A DNA stretch of 64,000 nucleotides from Akebia trifoliata. Its lineage: Eukaryota > Streptophyta > Magnoliopsida > Ranunculales > Lardizabalaceae. The position numbers were made by a program, and so were the translations under genes. Under the pieces are notes generated by a model. The model was not told where the DNA came from, made no database searches, and saw only the letters and a list, made by a program, of their open reading frames with translations. The stretch covers positions 10,216,248 to 10,280,247 of the forward strand of contig CM030710.1 in the NCBI GenBank assembly GCA_017979445.1, read 5' to 3'. This document shows positions 35,997 through 47,249 of the stretch, piece by piece. Each line of letters opens with the position of its first letter. The stretch's first letter is position 1.

Positions 35997-36412
35997 GGTA
36001 AGGCTTCAATATTTTTGTAACTGCTATGTTTTTATTCTCTATAGCTCTAGATTTTGTTAATTTATTGTTGTTTTGGACAGCACTTGCATTGTTTAATATG
36101 TGATTCAGTTGTGTGTCCATATATGATATGTTAAATTTGCAACCAAGATATGAGATCCAATTGTGTATGGCCGTACATGATCTTTTTCATTATATAACAT
36201 CCCATGGTATGGATGTACGGTTACACATTACTTGGGCGAATCCTACTCACCAAAATTCGTGTAGTATACCTATATGCATGTAAGATGCTTTGATTCTGAT
36301 TTTTGAAACATTTATAAGTGAGTTCTATGTTTCAGTGATTTGTTAAGATGCACGTATTTTGCATACAAGTGTATCACACACAACAAATAGTAACATAGGA
36401 AGACAATCAAAA
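35997..36412 (+). repeat. duplicate of 18896-19315
   Basis: Shares CAGCACTTGCATTGTTTAAT, GTGATTCAGTTGTGTGTCCA, TATAACATCCCATG and ACCTATATGCATGTAAGAT with the left copy in the same order. Together with the NAT exon before it and the array after it, it marks a duplicated block. Confidence 0.88.
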
Positions 36413-36414
36413 TA

Positions 36415-36545
36415 GTTCTGATCTATATCAAAAGGCACCTTATGACATTGGTAAAAATACTTCTGATCTAATGTCAGAAGGCGCCTTCTGACATTGACTA
36501 ACGTATTGTTCTGATCTAATGTCAAAAGATGCCTTTTGACATTGA
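36415..36545 (+). repeat. 46-bp palindromic array C (3 units)
   Basis: Three palindromes; the middle one is the perfect AATGTCAGAAGGCGCCTTCT form and the last uses AAAAGATGCCTTTT. Confidence 0.88.
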
Positions 36546-36689
36546 ATAAACTATTATATAATAATTTTTCAAGCATTCTGTGTGCATTATGTTGGATTGC
36601 GTATTATGTTTATCAGGAACATTTCATATGTCCATTTTTAAGAAGAGATGCAGTCGAAATTTCTATAGAATTATATATCTTCACAAGAA

Positions 36690-36905
36690 ATAGGATGGTC
36701 ACTATGATGAGAAGATCATCCTCACAAGAAATTAGCTCAATCTGAAACTTATAAATCCATCAATAGTGATTTACAAATTATTGGACTAACTTTTTTCAGG
36801 ATGATCTTCCCATCATAGAGATCATCCTCATAAAAAATCAGCTCAATCCCAAACTCCTAACCCATATTTTGAAAATTTATTAATGTTACGTTGTTTTTAC
36901 TTATG
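36690..36905. mobile_element. partial foldback element
   Basis: Related to the element at 28807-29212 (GAAGATCATCCTCACAA, TCAGCTCAATCCCAAACT). The TA flanks are eroded. It separates two copies of TTTATCAGGAACATTTCATA (36613 and 37250). Confidence 0.6.
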
Positions 36906-38460
36906 TAATTTCATATGGCAAACCTTGATCCGTTCCCTAAATATCAGCTTTGCAAATATATATTTATAAGGGTAATTTGATAATTTTCTATGCATTCTGC
37001 GTACACTATCAACCTTAACTATATTTGACTCATCTACTTTGATTGTTTGATGCAGATTTGAACTATGTGGATGCTCAAATTCAATTTTATTGGTGTTAGC
37101 TATTGTTTCTACTTCTACGTGGCATTAAACATGAGTGGATTCAGGCACCTATAATTGTTTATTTACTACAATGTGCTTATACTCTATTTCTTTTTTATGC
37201 TCGAGACTATCGGAGAGAGGTCTTTAATGTTATTGATATTATTAAGGTTTATCAGGAACATTTCATATGTCCATTTTTAAGAGGAGATGCTGTCGAAATT
37301 TCAATAGAATTATAAACTTTTTAAAATTAAAATATATTATATATATATCTATCTGGGGGTGGTTCAGGATTACTGAAACAAAGACCAATATCACTGCTGA
37401 AAGTCATTGCCGTTTATGGAGAAAAGAAATGTGTAACTTTATTCCATATAACAGTATATTTTTTAGTATATTTTGGAATGTGAAACATTTTTTGCATGTA
37501 CCTTTGGGGGTTAATTTGCAGGCATTGCCGTTTATTTAAAGAGGTTCTAAATTTTGTCATTGTGTGTGAGTTGGCCAACATGATTATTACCAAATACTAC
37601 AATTTCAATCTTGAAGTTTTAAAGTTCTAGTAGAACCGATGCACTTAATTGCGATTGTCAAATAAAAAAAAGTTATTTCATATGGTATATTCACTTACAC
37701 GGTTTAAAATTTTGTAACTTGTACAAGGAATCTAACCTGGTTTTAAGGATTCTATTTTTAAGGACTCTAAACTAATGTACCATTAGTTTTATGGTAGGCA
37801 TCATTTTTAAGTAACTTTTATTGAAGTTAAGCCAGATCAAATAAAAATTTAGGAATTGATGTCTATTTTGAAAATTTGGCAATAAAAGTTTAAAGTGGAT
37901 ATATTTTTCCGAAACTATTGAAAGGTCTTCCAAAGATTTGTTTTCAATTTTTTCCTCAATATTTACAGACTACTAGAAATCATGGAACGAGAGTTATGGG
38001 ATTGAATAAATAAAATTATTCAATATTTAAGTCAAATCATTCACTCAGATTTACAAAGATGTTTGAAAATATTTTTGTCCCGAGAATTTACAAAAGAATC
38101 AATATGTCAAAGATGTTAAGTCGAATCATTCACTCAGATTTACAAAGATCTTTGAAAATGTTTTTGTCCCGAGAATTTACAAAAGAATAATATGTCAAAG
38201 ATGTTAAGTCGAATCATTCACTCAGATTTACAAAGATCTTTGTAAATTAAATTTATCAAGGGGAAGAAAAATGATAATTCCATGAATTTGGTGATCTTAA
38301 CCCGTCATCGAATTTGGAGGTTTAACAAACAATAGCACAGTCATCTAACTCACCAATCACAATAAACGAAAAATAAAAAAAACAAAATAAAAAATAAAAG
38401 ATAAATCATAAAACAAGTTCATATTTCATATTATGTATTGAAATTCCATTACTAAACAAG
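36906..38460. other. mixed non-coding; 91-bp repeat at 38020-38245
   Basis: Near 38020-38245 a 91-92 bp unit (TCGAATCATTCACTCAGATT, TTTTTGTCCCGAGAATTTAC) is repeated about 2.5 times. A short ORF near 37103-37315 (IVYLLQCAYTLFLFYARDY) is not recognised. No gene is supported. Confidence 0.5.
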
Positions 38461-38768
38461 GTCAATGAGAAGCAATAAGACACTAACAAATGAAATTGAA
38501 TCACATAATTATTTACAAATAAAACACAATCAGAAGCAAATGGTTATGATGCCTTTCATATCTTTTCCTCACGGTTTACATTTTCCCTACATTGCCACGG
38601 TTCTCTCCGCTATATCGTGTCCTCTTATTTTCCTCACGGTTTACATTTCCCCTACATTTCCACTGTTCTACACTCACACCTTTTCAATATCACAAGACTC
38701 TTTGAAAGTTTCAAAATCTTCACAAACCCCACATGGCAAAGAACTCTACATCAGTTGGAGAGTAATAT

Positions 38769-38834
38769 TTATGGTACAACGCACTCCTCACCAATCCAGA
38801 TTTCTTTTGCGTACTGGGCGATTGTCTGGTCACT
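38769..38834 (-). pseudogene. captured last exon of alpha-glucan phosphorylase
   Basis: After an acceptor (TTCTACAG on the minus strand) the frame reads DQTIAQYAKEIW, then GEECVVP and a stop. This is the C-terminal end of plant alpha-1,4-glucan phosphorylase (PHS2 type), normally SDRTIAQYAKEIWNIEEC then VP-stop, with the same exon phase. Only this exon remains. The overlapping plus-strand ORF (38465-39001) is rejected. Confidence 0.65.
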
Positions 38835-39391
38835 GTAGAATTAACATGCATTGCTTTCGCAACAACATATTAACCGATGAAATTGTAACAGAAAAATTAG
38901 CAATTTCTCTCAATGGCCCACCAATTCCACATCCCATGGCCAGCACCTACAGTGACAGTCGAAAAGTTGAACTCCAAAATTTTCCCAAGATGAAAATATA
39001 AAGCCTTATAATGATTGTAAGTACATATGAATGAAACAAACCTTTTGGCCATGTTTTAGGCCTAATTGTAAAGCAAGAAAGTGCTCATGCCGTTTGATAC
39101 TCATGCATAGTGCTCATGGATTGTTCTAAAGCAGCAATGGGTTTCTCAGCCACTAAAAGGACTCATAGGAAGGCTAAAGCCCAATACATGATTATTCTGA
39201 CAAACACATAAAGATGATCTAAAAGATCCTCTATTGCCTTGTCAACTTTTTAAACGCTACATAAATTGATGAAAAATAATTTACAAGCGACACATTTAAT
39301 ATTGTGATGAAATTAACCAAACTTAGTTTTTCAACAAAAACTTTAGAATCTAAACATACTTACTTAAATTCTCAAGTCTATAGTAACAAAA

Positions 39392-39930
39392 TTAATCTTC
39401 AAAGTCAGAAGAACTGTCATCGTCTTCATCCGACATAGCGTAAGTAGATGCATAGTTGGGATCGTTATCAACTTCATGTGATGAAATCCTTAGAACTCGT
39501 CTACACATTCTTGATACCTCAGCTCGTAACCTCATAACTGCCGCATGGAGTGAATATAGGTTATGACGCGGCATCGAAATCGCACGTCTTTTTGGGATAG
39601 GTACTTGCACAAGTTTGGATTCTTTAATCAATTTCTTTGAATCCCTCACAAGTAGAATCCATTCGCGTTCCAGCATGTGCTTTCTATATGCATCTCCCGT
39701 CCGAAATCCACGACGCATATTCTCATCGTGATTCATTGCAGCTTCTAAATAGGAATAAAATTTGGATTCTTTCCCTGAATAAGATTATATGATGAAGGTG
39801 AAGTCTATAACTATTAATGGAGCTATTAAGTGCATTTACATTGATATTTAATACTTACGAAATGACATTTAATTCCTCATGAATGCTCATGTCACCATAT
39901 TTTCTTTTGCCCACCTAACTCCCTGCACAG
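39392..39930 (-). CDS. small downstream gene or gene relic, unknown
   Basis: The last exon (39392 to about 39757) reads AAMNHDENMRRGFRTGDAYR, then LEREWILLVRDSKKL, RAEVSRMCRRVLRISSHEV and an acidic end (MSDEDDDSSSDFED). A short exon-like block upstream (39857-39920: KRKYGDMSIHEELNVIS, donor GTAAGT) has a second version at 40085-40125 (GDTIIHDELNEV), so an exon was duplicated. No family is recognised. It may be part of the protease transcript's 3' region. Confidence 0.4.
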
Positions 39931-40370
39931 AAATTAATCAATTTATCACTTTATTTATTAGGATCAATAAATGCAGATTAACACTGCTACATACATAATA
40001 TCCACATGTCTCAAAAGGTGGATACTATGTTTAAGGTTGATTGGACGTGAACTAATAGTTTCAAATAATAGATATTGCTTACCAAACTTCATTTAACTCA
40101 TCATGAATGATTGTGTCACCATGCAACTATATTATACTATTTAATTTTGTCCACATAACTCTTTACGAAATTTTATGTATAATCTATAATTTTAATAGGG
40201 TCAATAAACGTAGATTAGGATTTCTACCTTAAACGTGAAGACCATAACTTTGCATTTTCCAACATCGATCTTCCCAACCACCCAATTGGTTATGACTTCC
40301 AAATCTTTAATTCATGCACGATTACATTGTCGATAACAATGTAATGAACAAAAATAAGAACAAAAAACTT

Positions 40371-43300
40371 TTAAGGTAATGCCATCTGTATAACCACCTC
40401 AAGAATAGTCCGCAACCTGAAGTAGGACATATCTTCCTACAAAGAGTGATGTGTAAAACAATCATCAATCTTACTAATTGAATGTTTCCAAATTAAGTTA
40501 AAAATAGATAAATGGGATATAGTAGTACCTGATTGAAATTAAATTCCAACCCGCGGCTTGCGTAATCAATATATTTTAAAATAAACATTCCACAATCCCA
40601 TGTATTGGTTTGTTTGGGAATGTTCTTACGATCGTAACAAGGCCAATGTGGGATGTCAATCTTCGCTGACCCCATCTGCTCGAGTACTATCGGGAAAAAT
40701 TCTTTCTACGCATTAACAAATTATAATGTGATAAGTACTTGTGGAATTCCTTACTAAATTAGCGTAATAATTATTAAATAACTTATCAATACATACCAAT
40801 GCTTTAATTTCAACTTTATAGACTGACATACAGTCCTTAGAGAGGGAATCCAAAAATTCTAATTTCTTATTTTTTATGTCCAATATTGCAACGGCCCAAT
40901 GAGCGTGTGCGTGAATGGGAAAAAATACCTAGTGATTAATAACAATGTGAGAATGAGAGGTAATTTAACAACAAAATAAATATACGGAGGCACGAGACAA
41001 GAAAAAAACAAACCTTATCACAAGATGTTATATGATATTTAAGATAGTCAGGTCTGGTAAACGCTTTCAGGTTTTTATTTAGTTGGAATTTTTCGCCCGA
41101 CACACTCTCAAAATTATTCAACAAGACCTTACCCACTGACCAGCCAGAGTAATCTTCTTGAGCTTCCTTAAGTAATACCTACACCGATTAATGAAAAAGG
41201 CTTTATAAAGATATATACATCTAACTTAAAGATATGTAAATGATGTGTCTATATCAATTGGACGTACAATATACATTGGACTAAAGAAATGACATTTGAG
41301 AAAATGATCTGGATGTTGCAACTCTCTCCTTTTAAGAAATTTACAATATCCATCGATTATCTGTGTGGCAACAAAGTCAGAGAAATATTTAATCATTCTA
41401 GAATTCTCAAAAAAATTAAAATTAAAATATGGAAAAATGTTACCTGATCGTCCAACCACCCAACCCCCCTAAGTGAATCAATAGATGCGCTCGGAATATA
41501 ATACCCGTCTTCCAAATTTATATCAGCGTGATGTGAATTTATCAACGTTAATTCTTCGTTGGTAAAGGGGCGCTTAGGATCATGAAAATAATTACGAGCG
41601 CATCTCTACAAATTAGTACGTAAAATAATTACATATCATTCATAATAATATTAGAACAAACATAATCAAAATGAAATCTGAAACATGCATACATCCCACT
41701 TCAACTCTTTGCATATCTTCTTCTTTTTTCGTATATCTAAGGGTGCATAGGGTGGCTTCAAATATACTGAAGGTTTCACATCTCTTTTAGACTTCACAGG
41801 GTTCATGGAATACCCACCCTCCTACAACAAATGACAACATTGCATAAATTACTCGTATTCGTATGGTACTTCACACCTTTAAAATATGAAGTTAACAATT
41901 ACGTATGAATAACGAACTGATTGTATTTAAATTGACCATGATATAACATTTCAAATAATATATTTTTTAAAATTTATACATCTTATTCGCTAAAGAAATC
42001 AATTGATACGAGGATTAAAATTTTCATTTCATCCTAACAATTTAAACGACATGCAATAAGAAACTGTAATGTGCATAGATACACATTTCAAATCAAAGAA
42101 ATTGATTGAAAATCTTACAACATAATAAATATACCGGATAAATCCCAAGAGGGGATATTGTAAGACAAACGACCACACACCTTTTGATCAAAATCAGATG
42201 AATTCCCCCTAGCTAGAATGTTGTTGTCTTCAGACTCTAGCTTTATAAGAGGAGATGAGGATTCAGCCTATAAAAAATAAAAGTTAGACAGGTATTATTG
42301 AAGATGCGTTTATTATATAGATAACAATTTCCTAACAAAAAACATATAAGTCTAAAAATTAGACAAAACATGAAGTCGAATGTGAGTGATTTTTTCTACA
42401 TTAAAATTTTAAATATTAAGTATATACATACCTTATCAGCGTCGAATTTGAATTCTGAATTTTGTTCATTATTGAGATAATTACTTTTCAAAATATTAGG
42501 CGAACTACGTCCGTTATCAACTTTAGTAGACAGCTGAATAAGAAGAATAGAAAATGATCATAAAACCAACTCACATGAAATATTTATTGAACATTTTAAA
42601 TATTGTTCATGCAAGGTACCTTGTATTTTGTGGATGAAGAGAATGATACTTCAGGTGAATGGTTCATTGGCATTGTTTCAGATGTCTTTTTAGCATCGAT
42701 TCCAATTTCTTCTTCGTAAGGTGGATACTCATTTGTGGAAGTATTCGTTGAGGGAGATGCCTTGTGTATACCAAAAGGAACACTAGAGCCCATTGTCGGA
42801 GGCGATGACTTAGGTATACCTAAAGGATCGTCTAAGCCCTTGGTAGGGGTCGATGCCTTAGGCATATCTGAAGGATCGACAGAGGTGTTGGTATGGGGAG
42901 ATGACTTGGTTTTCGAAGGTGCAAAGTCCGAGGCTTTATCGAATTTAACGTTATACTGTTTGATATTAAAACAAACATTCATAATGATTTCGAAGTGGAT
43001 GTAACCTATTATGTGGATTTATCACATATAGTAGAGAAACAATACCTTAGGGCCAGATTCATTATATGACTTCAAACATTTGATGTCCTTTTTCAATTCT
43101 TGGATAACTTTAGAATGATCTTTCAACTTCTGTTCCATCACCGTCATTTTCTTCTTCAACTTATCAACCTCCTCTAAGTTTTTCCTTTTAGACCGAACAC
43201 CATTTTCCTCTTTCCTCTTATAACCCTTACAAAATGGAGCAAGAACAGCCTCACAAAGTTCATGATCGGTCAATTTCAACTTATTGATAATCTGTTAAAG

Positions 43301-44257
43301 ATGATACATGCATATAAAAAATTTGTATTAGATGGAGGTATATATATATATACGATTGAAATCGTAGTTCAATAATTCATACCGTGCAATTGACAAACTT
43401 ATCGACGTAAAATTGTCGTTCCTCATTTAAATAATAAGGATACTTCAGGTACCTTGGAAAATGATTGGCAAATATGCGGGGGGCTATTACAGGTATATGT
43501 TCGAATGCCCATACCTACAAGTGCATAAGAATACAGGACGAGTGCTTAAATAAACATCAATAGTTTATAAAAGTAGTACTTCGAAGTAAGATTAAATTAA
43601 TAACTCAAATTTTTCTTTACCTACCTGAAGCACCAATGCACAACCATAGAAATGTACATGTTTACCAGTTTCCTTAAACTTCGTCGCACAGATGCGTAAA
43701 GACTTTAAAAGGTGGTTGTGTACTAATCTGCCCCATGGGATCCTATTGAAGATCTCATCGCACCATACCATACTTAAAAGTTCTTTGTTTATCTTCAGTC
43801 TGTCCTTAGGAAGTAAAAATGTAATAACTATGTATAATAAAAATATTTTTTTAAATTCAATAATATTTTCATTTTTTAAGACTGTATTAAGTATAGTCTC
43901 AAAAGAATCTAAGGTTATCTCTGTTGGCACGTCAAAGTACTTATTCCAAAATAATTGTACACAAAGCTCGTCTTTCTTTGAGAGAGAACCGATTCCATCA
44001 CTACTATACAAACCTCCCAAAGCTAATATCAATGCAACCTCACCTTCTGAAATAGAAATATCTTTAATTTCAAATGAAAAATAACCATTTTTAGGATTAA
44101 ATTTCTCTATGAGAAGAAAAATCAAATTGCTACACATTGGGACGCGTGGCATAGATAGTAGTGGAGCAAAACAAGTAGAATTTAAACATGTCTTCTGCTC
44201 AAATGTTAAATTTGAGAAGAATTGTGAAAATCTTTCCGCGTTACACACAACACGTGC
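40371..44257 (-). CDS. Ulp1-like (C48) SUMO protease, thirteen exons open
   Basis: Exons on the minus strand: 44257-43625, 43514-43383, 43291-43046, 42955-42620, 42533-42432, 42267-42181, 41821-41693, 41605-41444, 41360-41268, 41178-41014, 40928-40797, 40705-40529 and 40436-40371. All introns are GT-AG and all are phase 0, giving 819 aa without a stop. Residues 1-255 resemble the DUF1985-type region of Ulp1 genes in MULEs (MPRVPMCSNLIFLLIEKF, then SISEGEVALILALGG). A lysine-rich coiled coil (290-335) and a Ser/Pro-rich linker follow. The C48 domain has His705 (HAHW), Asp722 (FLDS), Gln771 and Cys777 (WDCGM). A first exon ending at 44344 would contain a TAG, so the start is unresolved. Such genes are known in KAONASHI and CUMULE elements. 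Confidence 0.88.
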
Positions 44258-44454
44258 CTGCAAAATATATATTGCTATGTCATCGTATTTTTCAAAATGT
44301 AAAAAAATATGATACTTAATGTCATAAAAAGAGGATAACATACCATGTCAATGTGGATGAAAGACTATTTCCAATACGATTGACCTAACGTAGACCCATT
44401 CAAAATAATTAATTAATTTCATAAGCAATACAATATAATATCAGAATGATACTT

Positions 44455-44957
44455 TTGACATTATATCAGAATGTATTGTATATAATGTCGGAAGGAACCT
44501 TCTGACGTGAGATTAAAAAAACATTTAGACAATGTCAGAAGGATCCTTTTGACATTAAATTCATAACAAAAATAAATTATATCAAAATGATTCTCTATGT
44601 ACAATTTACATTTGACTAAAATAGTTCTGATCTAATGTCAGAAGGCTTCTCCTGACATTGGTTAAAATAGTTCTGATCTAATGTCAGAAGGCTCCTTCTG
44701 ACATTGAGTAAAATAGTTCTAATCTAATGTCAAAAGGAGCCTTTTGACATTGACTATAATAGTTCTGATCTCCTTCTGACTTTTACTAAAATAGTTTTGA
44801 TCTAATGTCAAAAGGAGCTTTCTGACATTGAGTCAAATAGTTCTGACCTAATGTCAAAATGTGCCTTTTGACATTGACTAAAATAGTTCTGATCTTATGT
44901 CAAAAAGCACCTTTTGACATTGACTAAAATAGTTTTGATCTTATGTCAAAAAACACC
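44455..44957 (+). repeat. 46-bp palindromic array D (about 10 units, irregular)
   Basis: Degenerate units at 44455-44580, then a regular set from about 44620 with spacer ACTAAAATAGTTCTGATCT. Many units carry the AAAAGG/CCTTTT arm variant. The spacer orientation is the same as in arrays A-C, so the arrays are not part of the inverted termini. Confidence 0.9.
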
Positions 44958-45247
44958 TTGTTACAGTCCTTTCATTATCCTGAAAATATCATGGTTTAAT
45001 GATATGAGGACTACATCTTTTTTTTCCTAAACGTAATTAAATTCATCAATAATAAACTTTCACTATGAATAATTTGCATTCCATTGGTAGAAAGAAAAAA
45101 ATTATAAATTAAAATCAAATAAAATTGTCACCTTGAAGTATTCAATTTTTCCAAGGTTCCTGTTGAAAGAGATTTAACAACAAGCAAATAATGACAATAA
45201 TTAATAAAAAGTCAAAAAAGAATTTGGACAAAATATTATGGAAAGTT

Positions 45248-45989
45248 TAGGGTTCGAATACTCCAAAACACAAACACAAACACTTTCGATTCAAATTTCT
45301 CAAAATCTCCACAACGGAGAGAGATAGAAAGAGACTTGAATCGAAATTATTTTAACAATCTCCACAACAAAGAAAGACAAATTTGGAGAAACTTGCAAGT
45401 TTCTCACGTTCTCCACAATGGAAAGAGATAGAGAGAGGGAGAGGGAAACTTGCAATATTTTCTACATCTCCCCAACGGAGAATCTCCACAACAAAGAAAG
45501 ATAAATACGGAGAAAGTTGCAAGTTTCTCACGTTCTCACAACGGAGAGAGAGAGAGAGAGAGAGGGTAACTTACAATGTTTTCAAGATCTCCCAAATGGA
45601 GAGAGAGAGGGTAACTTACAATGTTTTCAAGATCTCCCCAATGGAGAGAGAGAGAGGGTAACTTACAATGCTTTCAAGATCTCCCCAATGGAGAGAGAGA
45701 GAGAGATGGAGGTGGCACTCTTCGTCTTGGACTTGTTGCAGAACAAGGAAACCCTTTCAACTGAAATTACAGACATTTTAATGAAAGAGGCGAGGATAAA
45801 ATGGTAATTTCAGTCAAAATTAACAAAAAGGCATTTTCGGAATAAAAAAGTAATGGATTACTGTTTTTACCGTTTTGGTAAAATAAATTAATTTCGAAAA
45901 CGGTAAATTTACCGTTTTCGGAATTAATTGCTACAGTGTACCGTTTTGGTAAATATTTACCAAAACTGTACCGTTTTGGTAATTTTTTC
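45248..45989 (-). repeat. MULE right terminal inverted repeat
   Basis: Inverted counterpart of 16729-17296. It is longer because a unit of about 50 bp (GGTAACTTACAATG, TTTTCAAGATCTCCCCAATGG, GA run) is tandemly repeated three times at 45555-45705. Its 44-bp palindrome lies at 45886-45929, and ACCGTTTTGGTAA is repeated at the very end. Confidence 0.88.
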
Positions 45990-45998
45990 AATAAAATA
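45990..45998 (+). repeat. 9-bp target-site duplication, right
   Basis: AATAAAATA, identical to 16720-16728. Confidence 0.7.
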
Positions 45999-45999
45999 A

Positions 46000-47249
46000 G
46001 ACAAATAAATACTGACGTGTTTTTTTAATATTATTATTACCTATGATTTACTACAGGCTAGGTAGTACTTTGTGTTTTTACCTTCAAATGCTAGGTGTGC
46101 TTTTACTCTTTATTTCATTTTATTTTTGTGTGATTTTACTTGAAGAGATTTAACAAGTAGACATTTGACATACCAACATCAAACATTCATCTGAGTTTGG
46201 AAGATGTTCATGGGAATTCCCAAGAGAAACTATTTTCCCTCCCATCTTAATCCATCTTTTGATGCAAAAAGTTGCTTTAGGCTAGAAAAGTCCCTTGGTT
46301 GAACGTGAAAAGTAGAAGAAACAAAATTGAAAACAGAGACTTTTTGGTTGATTTAACATATGAACCAAGGTGTAGACTTACACTAACTTTTTTGCAAATA
46401 TTTAAATAAGTTTTTTGAAGAGCTAGCAAATATTTAAATAAGTTTTTTGCTCTTACGCAGAGAGATCAATACACGTGACGTGTTTGCATTGGTTCATCAG
46501 CTTGGCACAAAATATTTATAACAACAAATCATTGTTCCATAAGATGTAGTTCTTCAGGACATAACATTTGTTTTAGGAGTTTTAAAAATACTATTATGGT
46601 CATTTTGATATAATCTAGTGGTTGAAAGCAATTTGACCTTACAGTAATTACAGCTTCTCCACCAATCATGAAAAAAAATGTGAAAATATCTTCCTGATAT
46701 AGGTTCGGGTTAAACAATATTTTCCTGCCAATATAAGAAAATATATTTATCCAAAAAATATTTCCTTATGAAAATGTGCAAATGTACACTGCAAAATGAG
46801 TTGTATAGGGAAAACCATTTTCCTACTAATTTTTTTTTTCTGATTAGACAGACCTAAATGTGTGGTCCCATTGTCCCCACTTCAAAACAAACTTAAAATC
46901 ACCCAATCCACAAATGGATTTCCTAACCATCTGATCTAATGTCGTTGATTGAAGTGTCAAAGAAGTAACTATTGAAAAAGCCAGACAATCAAATTTAAGC
47001 AAATCAGACAGTTCAATATGATACAAGAAGTGGCCTACTTCATGATCTGATTTTACATGAGCAAATGTTGGTCTTTCATCGAAGCCTTATCCAAAAGATT
47101 TGGTGTCAAATAAAAATATCGTGTTCATCCATTCAATTTTGTTCATAGTCGTGTGTCTTATGTTATTGAAACTTTGTCCATATAAGATTTTACTATCTTA
47201 ATAACTCAATACATATATTTTTAGGCCTTAAATTCATAATAAATTATGT
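46000..47249. other. no recognised feature
   Basis: Right flank of the MULE. AT-rich, no gene supported. Confidence 0.4.

Larger units (their letters stand above)
16729..45989 (+). mobile_element. giant Mutator-like element, about 29.3 kb
   Basis: Bounded by long terminal inverted repeats (16729-17296 and 45248-45989) whose outermost ends read GGCAGATTTACCAAAAC and, inverted, GAAAAAATTACCAAAAC. A 9-bp direct repeat flanks them. It contains a broken MULE transposase, two plant mobile domain genes (one intact), an Ulp1-like protease gene, captured host-gene exons, four arrays of a 46-bp palindromic unit, LTR material and three foldback elements. MULEs with long TIRs, Ulp1-like genes (KAONASHI, CUMULE) and captured exons (Pack-MULE) are known. 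The size and combination here are unusual. Nested MULEs rather than a single one remain possible because of the assembly gap. Confidence 0.8.

Noticed and set aside
38465..39001. 178-aa plus-strand ORF
   Set aside because: The minus strand carries the phosphorylase exon in proper splice context; the plus frame has no family features.
43692..44084. 130-aa plus-strand ORF
   Set aside because: Shadow of the Ulp1 gene's largest exon.
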